A DNA stretch of 6,519 nt from Desulfobacterales bacterium (lineage in GTDB: Bacteria; Desulfobacterota; Desulfobacteria; Desulfobacterales; UBA5852). The stretch's first letter is position 1, and each line of letters begins with the position of its first letter. Below, piece by piece: positions 1-5,908 of this stretch. The stretch is from the NCBI GenBank assembly GCA_016735415.1, contig JAERRP010000562.1:1-6519 (forward strand), read 5' to 3'. The notes beneath the pieces were generated by a model. The model saw only the letters and a list, made by a program, of their open reading frames with translations, was not told the origin of the DNA and made no database searches. A program made the position numbers and the translations under genes.

Positions 1-24
1 GGCCGTCCGGGAATACGAAAATTT

Positions 25-162
25 TTAGTGATCTTTCGCGCCGGCCCGGAAATCAGCGCGGGTGAATTCGAGGATGTTGGCCGCTCTGGCCATGTTTTTT
101 TCCACGTCGGGAAAGCCTAATGACGCCAGTTCCTGTGTTGTCAAGGGTTCGCAGTAGATTTA
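25..162 (-). pseudogene. Possible gene remnant: coding-like minus-strand frame ending at a stop
   Basis: On the minus strand a frame runs from just after a TAA (162-160) to a TAA at 27-25 and would encode about 44 residues, including GFPDVEKNMARAANILEF. Third codon positions are rich in G/C (GCC, CTC, ATC, AAC, GTG), as in the real genes here, which suggests it is or was coding. There is no good start: no ATG lies near the 5' end, and the only early alternative is a TTG at 144-142 without a Shine-Dalgarno. Upstream of the TAA the same frame is open back to an ATG at 240 (26 codons, MGAVRYALRL... to ...RVKLM). The two pieces could therefore be one gene broken by a nonsense mutation, or unrelated DNA. 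I do not recognise the family. Confidence 0.2.
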
Positions 163-176
163 CATCAGCTTCACCC

Positions 177-206
177 TTGACGCCTTGGTTCTGAAGCCTT
201 TAGGCT
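177..206 (+). promoter_or_regulatory. Candidate sigma70-type promoter for the dpp-like operon
   Basis: TTGACG (177-182) matches the -35 consensus at five of six positions. Eighteen bases later TAGGCT (201-206) keeps the first, second and last bases of the -10 hexamer. Transcription would start near 213 and leave a leader of about 48 nt before the permease ATG at 261. A short perfect inverted repeat, AAGCC-TTTA-GGCTT (194-207), overlaps the -10 and could be an operator or chance. A weaker -35-like TTGTCA lies at 138-143. The call rests on pattern matching only; no transcription data are available. Confidence 0.22.
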
Positions 207-260
207 TTTGCAACCTCAGGGCATATCGAACGGCACCCATCACTATGAAGGGCGGAGCGC

Positions 261-1208
261 ATGCAACGCTATATTCTTTCCCGCGTAGTTCAATCTATTA
301 TATTACTGATCGGCGTACTGCTCATCGTTTTTTTTATGCTCCAGCTTACCGGGGACCCGGTGGCGCTGATGGTTTCGCGCAACGCCTCCCCTGAGCAGAT
401 TGAAGCACTGCGTGAGGCCCTGGGGTTTAACCGCCCCGTGATGGTACAGTTTGCGGATTTTATGGTCAAAGCCCTGCAGGGCGATTTCGGGATGTCCCTC
501 CGCCATCAGCAGCCTGCCATGAGCCTTATTCTGGAACGCTTGCCGGCCACCGTGGAACTGGCTTCCGTGGCCCTGATATTCGCCATGGCCATCGGAATCC
601 CACTGGGGCTGCTGGGAGGTTCCAACCCGCGCAGCATCTGGGATATTCTTGCGCGCGGGGCCGGGCTTATCGGCCAGACCATCCCCAATTTCTGGTTGGC
701 CTTGATTCTGATCGTGGTTTTTGCCGTCGGACTGGGCTGGTTTCCCTCCTTCGGAAGGGAAACCCGTCAGTTTATGGGTCTGACCCTGCCGACCAAATCC
801 GTTGTACTGCCGGCCTTTGCTCTGGGGCTGTTTACCATGGGGCAGTTGGTGCGTTTTACCCGCTCGGCCGTGCTGGAAATCAAGAACGAAGATTTCGTAC
901 GCACAGCGTACAGCAAAGGGCTGGCTGGCTGGCGCATTTATATCCGGCATATTCTGCGAAATGCTTCCATTCCGTTGATCAGTATTCTCGGGGTCCAATT
1001 CGGTTATCTTTTAAGTGGTTCCATTTATATTGAAACCATTTTTTCCTGGCCGGGACTTGGCAATCTCCTGGCTGAATCCATCGGGAACCGGGACTTTGCC
1101 CTGGTGCAAGCCATCGCCTTTTTCACCAGCCTTGCGGTGGTCACGCTCAACCTGCTGACCGATATCGCCTACGGGATGGCAGACCCCAGAATCAGATACG
1201 GAGACTAG
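261..1208 (+). CDS. dppB: ABC transporter permease, DppB/OppB family
   Basis: Inner-membrane permease subunit of a peptide/nickel-type ABC importer; it pairs with the next gene product to form the translocation channel. The 315-residue length is normal for the family. The N-terminus (MQRYILSRVVQSIILLIGVL) is the typical first transmembrane helix, followed by a periplasmic stretch with TGDPVALMV (about 30-38). Further membrane segments lie near residues 95-120, 132-160, 181-200, 240-260 and 285-305. The cytoplasmic EAA loop that contacts the ATPase is at about 212-236 (TAYSKGLAGWRIYIRHILRN). The conserved family signatures FSWPGLG (261-267) and a C-terminal DPRIRY are present. The ATG at 261 follows a purine-rich GAAGGGCGGAG (247-257). 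It is the first gene of the operon, and the next ATG lies 4 nt past its stop. The family is secure; the substrate is not determined by this sequence. Confidence 0.95.
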   Translation: MQRYILSRVVQSIILLIGVLLIVFFMLQLTGDPVALMVSRNASPEQIEALREALGFNRPVMVQFADFMVKALQGDFGMSLRHQQPAMSLILERLPATVELASVALIFAMAIGIPLGLLGGSNPRSIWDILARGAGLIGQTIPNFWLALILIVVFAVGLGWFPSFGRETRQFMGLTLPTKSVVLPAFALGLFTMGQLVRFTRSAVLEIKNEDFVRTAYSKGLAGWRIYIRHILRNASIPLISILGVQFGYLLSGSIYIETIFSWPGLGNLLAESIGNRDFALVQAIAFFTSLAVVTLNLLTDIAYGMADPRIRYGD

Positions 1209-1212
1209 CATC

Positions 1213-2145
1213 ATGGCGCCAACAGCCGTCGCAACATCCACCGGATCACGAGTCGATGAAAAGGCTGAACACGGCTTGTGGCCTAAACTTGTTTATGTAA
1301 GCAGATTGCTTTTACGTGATAAGGCCGGCATGCTCGGTCTGGTCATGTTTTTAATTGTTGCCACAACGGCAATTGCGGCCCCCTGGTTATCACCTTATGA
1401 CCCCCTCAAACAGGATTTGCGCGCCGCCAAGCACCCACCGGCCTGGGCTGAGAAGGGGGATATTTCCCATCCTTTGGGAACCGACAACCTTGGACGGGAC
1501 ATACTAAGCCGGATCATATACGGCAGCCGCGTGTCGTTGACCGTGGGTTTTTTTGGGGTGCTGATAGCGGGCTCCCTGGGAATGATGATCGGCCTGGTTT
1601 CGGGCTATATCGGTGGCCGCACGGATAATATCATCATGGGGGGCGTCAACATGATTCTAGCCTTGCCATACCTGGTATTCGTGGTGTTTATCGCCGCAAT
1701 TTTAGGCCGGAGCCTGTTCAACGTTATCCTTATTTTCGGATTTACCGACATCCCTATTTTTGCCAGAATCACAAGAGGTGAGGTGCTGCGATTGCGCGAA
1801 TCCGGTTTTGTCGAATCGGCCTTAAGCATCGGCGCCACAAGGACCCGGATCCTGTTTGACCATATTTTGCCCAATCTGATCGGTCCTCTGATCACCATTG
1901 CCACATTCGAGATGTCCGCCATGATTTTTTACGAGGCCGGCCTGGGATTTTTAGGACTCAGCGTTCCTCCCAGTATTCCCAGTTGGGGCAACATGCTGGC
2001 GGTGGGCCGCAAATACCTGACCATTTATCCCTGGATTGCGACTTTTCCCGGTCTGGCCATCGTGTTCACGGGGCTGGGGATGAATCTGCTGGGGGACTGG
2101 CTGCGGGACGTTCTGGATCCACGTTTGCGAAGGATCAAACGCTGA
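1213..2145 (+). CDS. dppC: ABC transporter permease, DppC/OppC family
   Basis: Second inner-membrane permease of the same importer, 310 residues, a usual length. A cytoplasmic N-terminal tail of about 35 residues precedes the first helix (about 39-59, GMLGLVMFLIVATTAIAA). The family hallmark HPLGTDNLGRDILSR is at 86-100, followed by helices at about 108-133, 140-165, 168-180, 222-245 and 272-295. The EAA loop is at about 199-221 (ESALSIGATRTRILFDHILP), and the late conserved block FLGLSVPPSIPSWGNML at 246-262. The C-terminus GDWLRDVLDPRLRR is typical of DppC. The start has GGAG (1200-1203) nine bases upstream, lying inside the last codons of the preceding permease gene, so the two genes are probably translationally coupled. 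A 102-nt gap with possible hairpins follows before the ATPase genes. Confidence 0.95.
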   Translation: MAPTAVATSTGSRVDEKAEHGLWPKLVYVSRLLLRDKAGMLGLVMFLIVATTAIAAPWLSPYDPLKQDLRAAKHPPAWAEKGDISHPLGTDNLGRDILSRIIYGSRVSLTVGFFGVLIAGSLGMMIGLVSGYIGGRTDNIIMGGVNMILALPYLVFVVFIAAILGRSLFNVILIFGFTDIPIFARITRGEVLRLRESGFVESALSIGATRTRILFDHILPNLIGPLITIATFEMSAMIFYEAGLGFLGLSVPPSIPSWGNMLAVGRKYLTIYPWIATFPGLAIVFTGLGMNLLGDWLRDVLDPRLRRIKR

Positions 2146-2163
2146 AACGGGCGCACTATTGAA

Positions 2164-2212
2164 ACCGCCATCGTTTCGATACAGAATTCCGGTACGTTAA
2201 GGCGGTAACCGC
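2164..2212. other. Intercistronic inverted repeats between permease and ATPase genes
   Basis: The 102-nt gap is the largest inside the operon. It holds ACCGCC (2164-2169), which can pair with GGCGGT (2201-2206), and a tighter perfect repeat GCGGT-A-ACCGC (2202-2212); the two are mutually exclusive foldings. A smaller GAAAC/GTTTC pair is at 2161-2177. There is no T-run, so this is not an intrinsic terminator. Such hairpins may stabilise the upstream message or set relative expression of permeases and ATPases. The stems are short, so chance is possible. Confidence 0.25.
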
Positions 2213-2235
2213 AATATCCGGCCGAAGTGACGGTG

Positions 2236-2241
2236 AAGGAG
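2236..2241 (+). promoter_or_regulatory. Shine-Dalgarno that fixes the DppD start
   Basis: AAGGAG lies six bases before ATG 2248. An in-frame GTG at 2227 would add seven residues (beginning TVKEQR) but would place this site inside the gene and has no Shine-Dalgarno of its own. The ATG at 2248 also puts TTILSVKDL at the N-terminus, as is usual for this ATPase family. Confidence 0.75.
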
Positions 2242-2247
2242 CAGCGG

Positions 2248-3258
2248 ATGACAACGATCCTGAGTGTCAAAGACCTGGTAACCAAATTTCACACATTCGA
2301 CGGTGTGGTGCATGCTCTTAACGGTGTCAGCTTTGATCTTGATGAAGGCGAAACCCTTGCCATCGTTGGTGAAAGCGGCAGCGGCAAAAGCGTCTCCATG
2401 ATGTCGCTGCTTCACTTATTGCCCATGCCACCTGCCCGCATAGAGGGTGGGCAAGCCCTTTTTTACAACAACGGAGGAAAGCCGACCGATTTGCTTAAAT
2501 TGTCCCGAGCAGGCATTTCCAAAATTCGGGGGGCTAAAATCGGATTCATTTTTCAGGATGCCTTAAGTGCCCTGAACCCGGTCATGACCGTGGGGCGGCA
2601 GATCTCCGAGTCCATCATCGAGCACCTCGATCTTAATCGAAAAAAAGCCAAAGAAAGGACCATCGATCTTCTTAACAAGGTCGGTATTCCCGGCGCACGG
2701 CAGCGGTATAAGAACTATCCGCACCAGTTTTCCGGCGGTATGCGCCAGCGGGTCATGATCGCCATGTCCATGGCCTGCAACCCCCAAATCGTGATTGCCG
2801 ATGAACCGACCACGGCCCTGGATGTTACCGTGCAGGCCCAAATCGTCGATTTGACCAAACAATTACAGAAAGAGTTCAACATTGCGGTGATCTGGATCAC
2901 CCATGATCTGGGCGTGGTCGCCGGAATCGCTGACCGGGTACTGGTGATGTATGCCGGATCTCCGGTGGAGATCGCCAGTGCGGACGATCTCTATGCTGCT
3001 CCCCGGCATCCGTACACAATCGGCCTGATGGACGCCTTGCCTCACATGAAAGAAAGTGAAAAGCGCCGGCTCGTGAGTATTGAGGGCGCCCCGCCGGATC
3101 TGCTGGAATCACCCCGGCACTGCCAGTTTGTATGGCGCTGCCCTCATGCCTTTGATCGCTGCTGGGAGGAAATTCCGCCAGCGGTGTTGGTGGGGCCGAA
3201 CCATTCAGCAACCTGTTTTTATGATGTGGACAACGGAAGGCCGAGAGAAAATGTCTGA
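2248..3258 (+). CDS. dppD: ABC transporter ATP-binding protein, DppD/OppD family
   Basis: Cytoplasmic ATPase that powers the importer together with the next gene product; 336 residues from the ATG at 2248. The nucleotide-binding domain is complete: Walker A GESGSGKS (41-48), Q-loop IFQD (101-104), ABC signature FSGGMRQR (161-168), Walker B IVIADEP (181-187), D-loop ALDVT (190-194) and switch histidine in ITHD (217-220). The C-terminal oligopeptide-transporter domain (about 240-336) carries cysteines 292, 298, 305 and 323, the spacing that binds a [4Fe-4S] cluster in characterised DppD proteins. The usual PRC around the second cysteine is WRC here, a minor departure. Its last eight bases overlap the start of the next gene, which implies translational coupling and equal production of both ATPases. 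Confidence 0.95.
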   Translation: MTTILSVKDLVTKFHTFDGVVHALNGVSFDLDEGETLAIVGESGSGKSVSMMSLLHLLPMPPARIEGGQALFYNNGGKPTDLLKLSRAGISKIRGAKIGFIFQDALSALNPVMTVGRQISESIIEHLDLNRKKAKERTIDLLNKVGIPGARQRYKNYPHQFSGGMRQRVMIAMSMACNPQIVIADEPTTALDVTVQAQIVDLTKQLQKEFNIAVIWITHDLGVVAGIADRVLVMYAGSPVEIASADDLYAAPRHPYTIGLMDALPHMKESEKRRLVSIEGAPPDLLESPRHCQFVWRCPHAFDRCWEEIPPAVLVGPNHSATCFYDVDNGRPRENV

Positions 3259-4297
3259 ACACAGCCGTCTGCAGGAACCTGATAATCACCCGGAAGATCA
3301 TGTCTTGCTGCGGGTCCAAAATCTAAAGAAATACTTTCCCATCAATCGTGGGATCATCTGGAACCGGCAGGTGGGTGCGGTTAAGGCCGTGGACGATGTT
3401 TCCTTTGAAATCCGGAAAGGTGAAACCCTGGGCCTGGTTGGTGAAAGCGGCTGCGGCAAATCAACCACGGGCCGCGCTATTTTAAATCTGCTGAAGCCCA
3501 CCTCCGGCCAAGTGTTTCTGGATGATATTGAAGTGACCGCATTAAGTGATGAGGAATTGCGCCTGTTACGACCCAGGGCCCAAATGATTTTTCAGGACTC
3601 ATACGATTCTCTTAATCCAAGGCACTCGGTGGCGAAAATCATTGCCGAGCCCATGGTGGTCCATAAAACCAAAAGCCAGGGCGAAATGCGGGAGCGGGTC
3701 ATGGAACTGCTTGAACTGGTGGGTCTCAACCCGAATCATGCGGTCCGTTTTCCCCATGAGTTTTCCGGCGGACAGCGCCAGCGTATCAACATCGCCAGAG
3801 CACTGGCCCTGAATCCTGAATTTATTGTCTGTGATGAACCCATTTCCGCTTTGGATGTTTCCATACAGGCCCAGGTCGTCAACCTGTTTCAGGAGCTCCA
3901 GGAACAACTGGGATTAACATACCTGTTTATCGCCCATGATTTGAGCATGGTCCAGCACATTTCCCACCGGGTGGCGGTCATGTACCTTGGTCGGGTTATG
4001 GAACTTACAAACCGGAACAACCTTTTCAATAATCCCTTGCATCCCTATACCCAGTCGCTGATGTCTGCTGTTCCGTTGCCCGATCCGCCGCTTGAGCGTA
4101 ATCGGAAACGGATTATGCTGGAAGGAGAGGTGCCCAGTCCGGCCAATCCGCCCAGAGGTTGCGTGTTTCATACCCGTTGCCCTCTGGCTCAAGATATCTG
4201 TATCGATACGGTCCCTCAATACCGGGAAGTAATGCCGGAACATTTCGTGACTTGCCACCTGGCCGATGACAGGGGCGGCAGCTTAATTACGGCTTGA
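3251..4297 (+). CDS. dppF: ABC transporter ATP-binding protein, DppF/OppF family
   Basis: Second cytoplasmic ATPase of the importer, 348 residues, expected to form a heterodimer with the preceding ATPase. Walker A GESGCGKS is at 64-71, Q-loop IFQD at 113-116, signature FSGGQRQR at 171-178, Walker B FIVCDEP at 191-197, D-loop ALDVS at 200-204 and the switch histidine in IAHD at 227-230. The OppF-type extension before Walker A (IIWNRQVGAVKAVDDVSF, 35-52) separates it from the DppD type. C-terminal cysteines 304, 310, 317 and 335 form the conserved four-cysteine set. The frame is open further upstream, but ATG 3251 is preferred: it overlaps the stop of the previous gene (ATG 3251, TGA 3256-3258), has GGAAGG (3235-3240) ten bases upstream and gives the normal family length. 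No terminator follows, so transcription may continue into the PRC-barrel gene. Confidence 0.95.
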   Translation: MSEHSRLQEPDNHPEDHVLLRVQNLKKYFPINRGIIWNRQVGAVKAVDDVSFEIRKGETLGLVGESGCGKSTTGRAILNLLKPTSGQVFLDDIEVTALSDEELRLLRPRAQMIFQDSYDSLNPRHSVAKIIAEPMVVHKTKSQGEMRERVMELLELVGLNPNHAVRFPHEFSGGQRQRINIARALALNPEFIVCDEPISALDVSIQAQVVNLFQELQEQLGLTYLFIAHDLSMVQHISHRVAVMYLGRVMELTNRNNLFNNPLHPYTQSLMSAVPLPDPPLERNRKRIMLEGEVPSPANPPRGCVFHTRCPLAQDICIDTVPQYREVMPEHFVTCHLADDRGGSLITA

Positions 4298-4358
4298 TGC
4301 GTATCAAAAGGCATACTTTATTTTTTCTTGATCGGGCCTTGCAAGGAGAATCTGAAAA

Positions 4359-4964
4359 ATGAAATACCCTTTAAAAGCAGTTGTGCACTGCACCGACGGG
4401 CGCATCGGTCATTTAAACTATGTGATTGTTGACACTAGAAAAGAGAAGGTCTCCCATGTCGTGGTCAAGGACCATAAATCACATAATAAAAAGTACTTGG
4501 TGCCTTCACGCTGGATAAAAGATACCACTTCGGAACTAATTTTGCTGGACCGCACCAAATCCGATATACGTGCTTTGGATTTGTTTGAAGAGAACGATTT
4601 TGCACAGGTGATGGTTCGCGGCTATGCCGTCGATCCAAAAATTACCGAATTATGGCCCCATATGGTGGAAGCCAAGAAAATTTACGCGGCCCGAAGGCGA
4701 CAGGTACCCGTCGGTGAAACCGCCGTAAGCCTGCATGCCCGGGTGCACGCGACGGATGGGCGCATTGGTGAGGTCTATGAATTCATCGTCGAACCTAGCA
4801 CCTGGCAGATCACGCATCTGATTGTAAGGAAGGGGCGGCCATGGAATAAAAATCAAGTTAGCATACCGGTCACTGCAATTGAGCGCATTGAAGAAGATCG
4901 CATTCTGCTCAATATTAATAAAGCGGACGTTAAAAAACTGCCGGCAACGCCGGTGGAGCGGTAG
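4359..4964 (+). CDS. Tandem PRC-barrel domain protein
   Basis: A 201-residue protein with no signal peptide or membrane segment, so probably cytoplasmic. It consists of two copies of a PRC-barrel-like beta domain: repeat 1 at about 5-73 (contains VVHCTDGRIGHLNYVIVD) and repeat 2 at about 125-195 (contains RVHATDGRIGEVYEFIV). Both have the hallmark DGRIG turn, then a VSHVVV/ITHLIV strand, then a YLVPSRWI/VSIPVTAI strand. A charged linker of about 50 residues joins them. PRC-barrels occur in RimM and in the photosynthetic reaction-centre H subunit and bind proteins or RNA. The role of stand-alone two-domain bacterial versions is largely unknown, and none is assigned here. AAGGAG (4343-4348) lies ten bases before the ATG, inside a 10-bp palindrome CCTTGCAAGG (4337-4346). 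The gene begins 61 nt after the transporter, has no obvious promoter of its own and may be co-transcribed with it; a terminator follows at 5019. Confidence 0.88.
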   Translation: MKYPLKAVVHCTDGRIGHLNYVIVDTRKEKVSHVVVKDHKSHNKKYLVPSRWIKDTTSELILLDRTKSDIRALDLFEENDFAQVMVRGYAVDPKITELWPHMVEAKKIYAARRRQVPVGETAVSLHARVHATDGRIGEVYEFIVEPSTWQITHLIVRKGRPWNKNQVSIPVTAIERIEEDRILLNINKADVKKLPATPVER

Positions 4965-5018
4965 AACCCTCATTTTCTCCAGGTGGACCCCCACTCGTAG
5001 AAGCCATCAGCAGGTATT

Positions 5019-5036
5019 AAGCATCGATGCTTTTTT
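5019..5036 (+). terminator. Intrinsic terminator after the PRC-barrel gene
   Basis: AAGCATCGATGCTT (5019-5032) is a perfect palindrome that can fold as a five-base-pair stem with a TCGA loop; a run of T (5031-5036) overlaps and follows its right arm. It lies 55 nt past the PRC-barrel stop and faces the right way to end the transporter/PRC transcript. The stem is short, so efficiency may be moderate. On the minus strand the T-run is missing, so it is not a good terminator for the convergent lipoprotein gene. Confidence 0.7.
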
Positions 5037-5070
5037 AAGGCGTTCCGGAAGGCGGGTTTGGATGGGATGT

Positions 5071-5090
5071 GGGGGGCAGGTATGCCCCCC
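5071..5090. repeat. GC-rich perfect hairpin in the convergent intergenic region
   Basis: GGGGGGCA (5071-5078) and TGCCCCCC (5083-5090) form an eight-base-pair stem around a four-base loop, GGTA. It lies between the terminator at 5019-5036 and the 3' end of the minus-strand lipoprotein gene (5125). Neither strand has a T-run after it, so it is not a classical intrinsic terminator. It could stabilise the 3' end of the lipoprotein message or mark a dispersed repeat. Confidence 0.5.
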
Positions 5091-5124
5091 CGGTGGGTGG
5101 AAGATTATAGGTTGGGACTCTACA

Positions 5125-5577
5125 TCAGTATTTAACCCATTTTTTGTTCTTTTTAGCTTGTCCTGGCGGGACTTCATGCTTTTTCTTGTACTTTTGCTTC
5201 TCATGGTATTCATATGGCGTATCGGAATACAATTCCACCGTTTGGTAATCGCCAAGGCTTACTCGGAGCTGATAGGGCAGGGATACGCCCGATTTCCAAA
5301 TCTCGCCTTCGATGTAAAAATAAATTCGCCGCTCGGTGTCGTAATAAACCTCTTTGGCCGAGTAATATCGATAGCTGTGCTTGGCTCTGTATCCATGGGC
5401 GGGTGCATGCGCTGGCGGTCCCGGCTTGTGCGCTACTTTGGCTTCCGGATGATGTGCGGGTTCTTTAGAACCCCATTCATAACCCACACCGCCTCTTGTT
5501 GAGCCGCAACCAAACGTAAAAAGTAGTATCAACCCTGCCAATAACAACCTTATGCCCACTACCTGCCAACGATTCAT
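5125..5577 (-). CDS. Small basic, tyrosine-rich putative lipoprotein of unknown function
   Basis: A 150-residue protein on the minus strand. The N-terminus is a lipoprotein-type signal: MNRWQVVGIR, then a hydrophobic core (LLLAGLILLF), then TFGC with Cys24 as the probable lipidated residue. The -3 Thr and -2 Phe are not the commonest lipobox residues. Gly at +2 gives no inner-membrane retention signal, so an outer-membrane anchor is likely. A His/Pro/Ala-rich linker (about 40-64) leads to an aromatic core, YYSAKEVYYDTERRIYFYIE (71-90), a VSLPYQLRVSLGDYQTVEL segment (98-116) and a lysine-rich tail with PPGQAKKNKK (137-146). This layout resembles a group of uncharacterised proteobacterial envelope proteins ending in PPGQ plus a basic tail; that comparison is from memory. 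AGGGAGAGG (5593-5585) lies eight bases before the ATG. The open + strand frame across the same bases has no comparable start and is taken as its shadow. It converges on the PRC-barrel gene. Confidence 0.8.
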   Translation of the reverse strand: MNRWQVVGIRLLLAGLILLFTFGCGSTRGGVGYEWGSKEPAHHPEAKVAHKPGPPAHAPAHGYRAKHSYRYYSAKEVYYDTERRIYFYIEGEIWKSGVSLPYQLRVSLGDYQTVELYSDTPYEYHEKQKYKKKHEVPPGQAKKNKKWVKY

Positions 5578-5830
5578 TTTTGGACCTCTCCCTTTGGCGT
5601 TTGATCTTTGGTAAGAGTACCAGTGCTATGAAAGCAAGATTGAAGCCAGAGGCTGCGATTGTCCAATATGAAATACGATAACAGGAGGTTAGCGTGTTGG
5701 TGTCATTTCAATACCTCAATTCATGCCGAAATATGTCAGTCTCAGTGACGCAAATCGTCTGTCACTCCAATGCGCCCATCTGTTATTTCGCGAACTAAAC
5801 AACCATTAATTTCCCCATGTCCTCGTTTAG

Positions 5831-5860
5831 GAATTAAAAGAATTAAAAAAGGAATTAAAA
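5831..5860 (+). repeat. GAATTAAAA short tandem repeat
   Basis: The nine-base unit GAATTAAAA occurs at 5831-5839 and 5840-5848 with no gap, then again at 5852-5860 after AAG. It is followed directly by GGGACAGGTTC. Sequences of the type AATTAAAAGGGACAG are, from memory, common near REP-associated Y1 transposase genes and related small elements; no transposase is visible here. The repeat itself is read directly, while its mobile origin is an inference. Confidence 0.6.
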
Positions 5861-5908
5861 GGGACAGGTTCTTTAGTAATTGTTCGATGTTCATTTGTTG
5901 TATCATTA

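Noticed and set aside
1..28. End of an upstream binding-protein gene (short + strand frame ending at TAG 26-28)
   Set aside because: Only eight codons are visible, too few to tell a gene end from chance.
303..998. Long open minus-strand frame (231 codons) inside the first permease gene
   Set aside because: It lies antisense to a well-recognised DppB permease, has low-complexity His/Gln/Gly composition and no family resemblance; a codon-bias shadow.
3080..3250. Longer N-terminus for the DppF-like ATPase
   Set aside because: The extra 57 residues would be read out of frame across the conserved four-cysteine domain of the DppD-like gene. The overlapping ATG at 3251 with a nearby Shine-Dalgarno gives the family length.
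4879..5502. Open + strand frame of 207 codons spanning the PRC-barrel end and the lipoprotein region
   Set aside because: It begins inside the PRC-barrel gene, crosses the terminator and G/C hairpin, and then mirrors the lipoprotein gene. The minus-strand gene has a signal peptide, lipobox and Shine-Dalgarno, so it is the real one.
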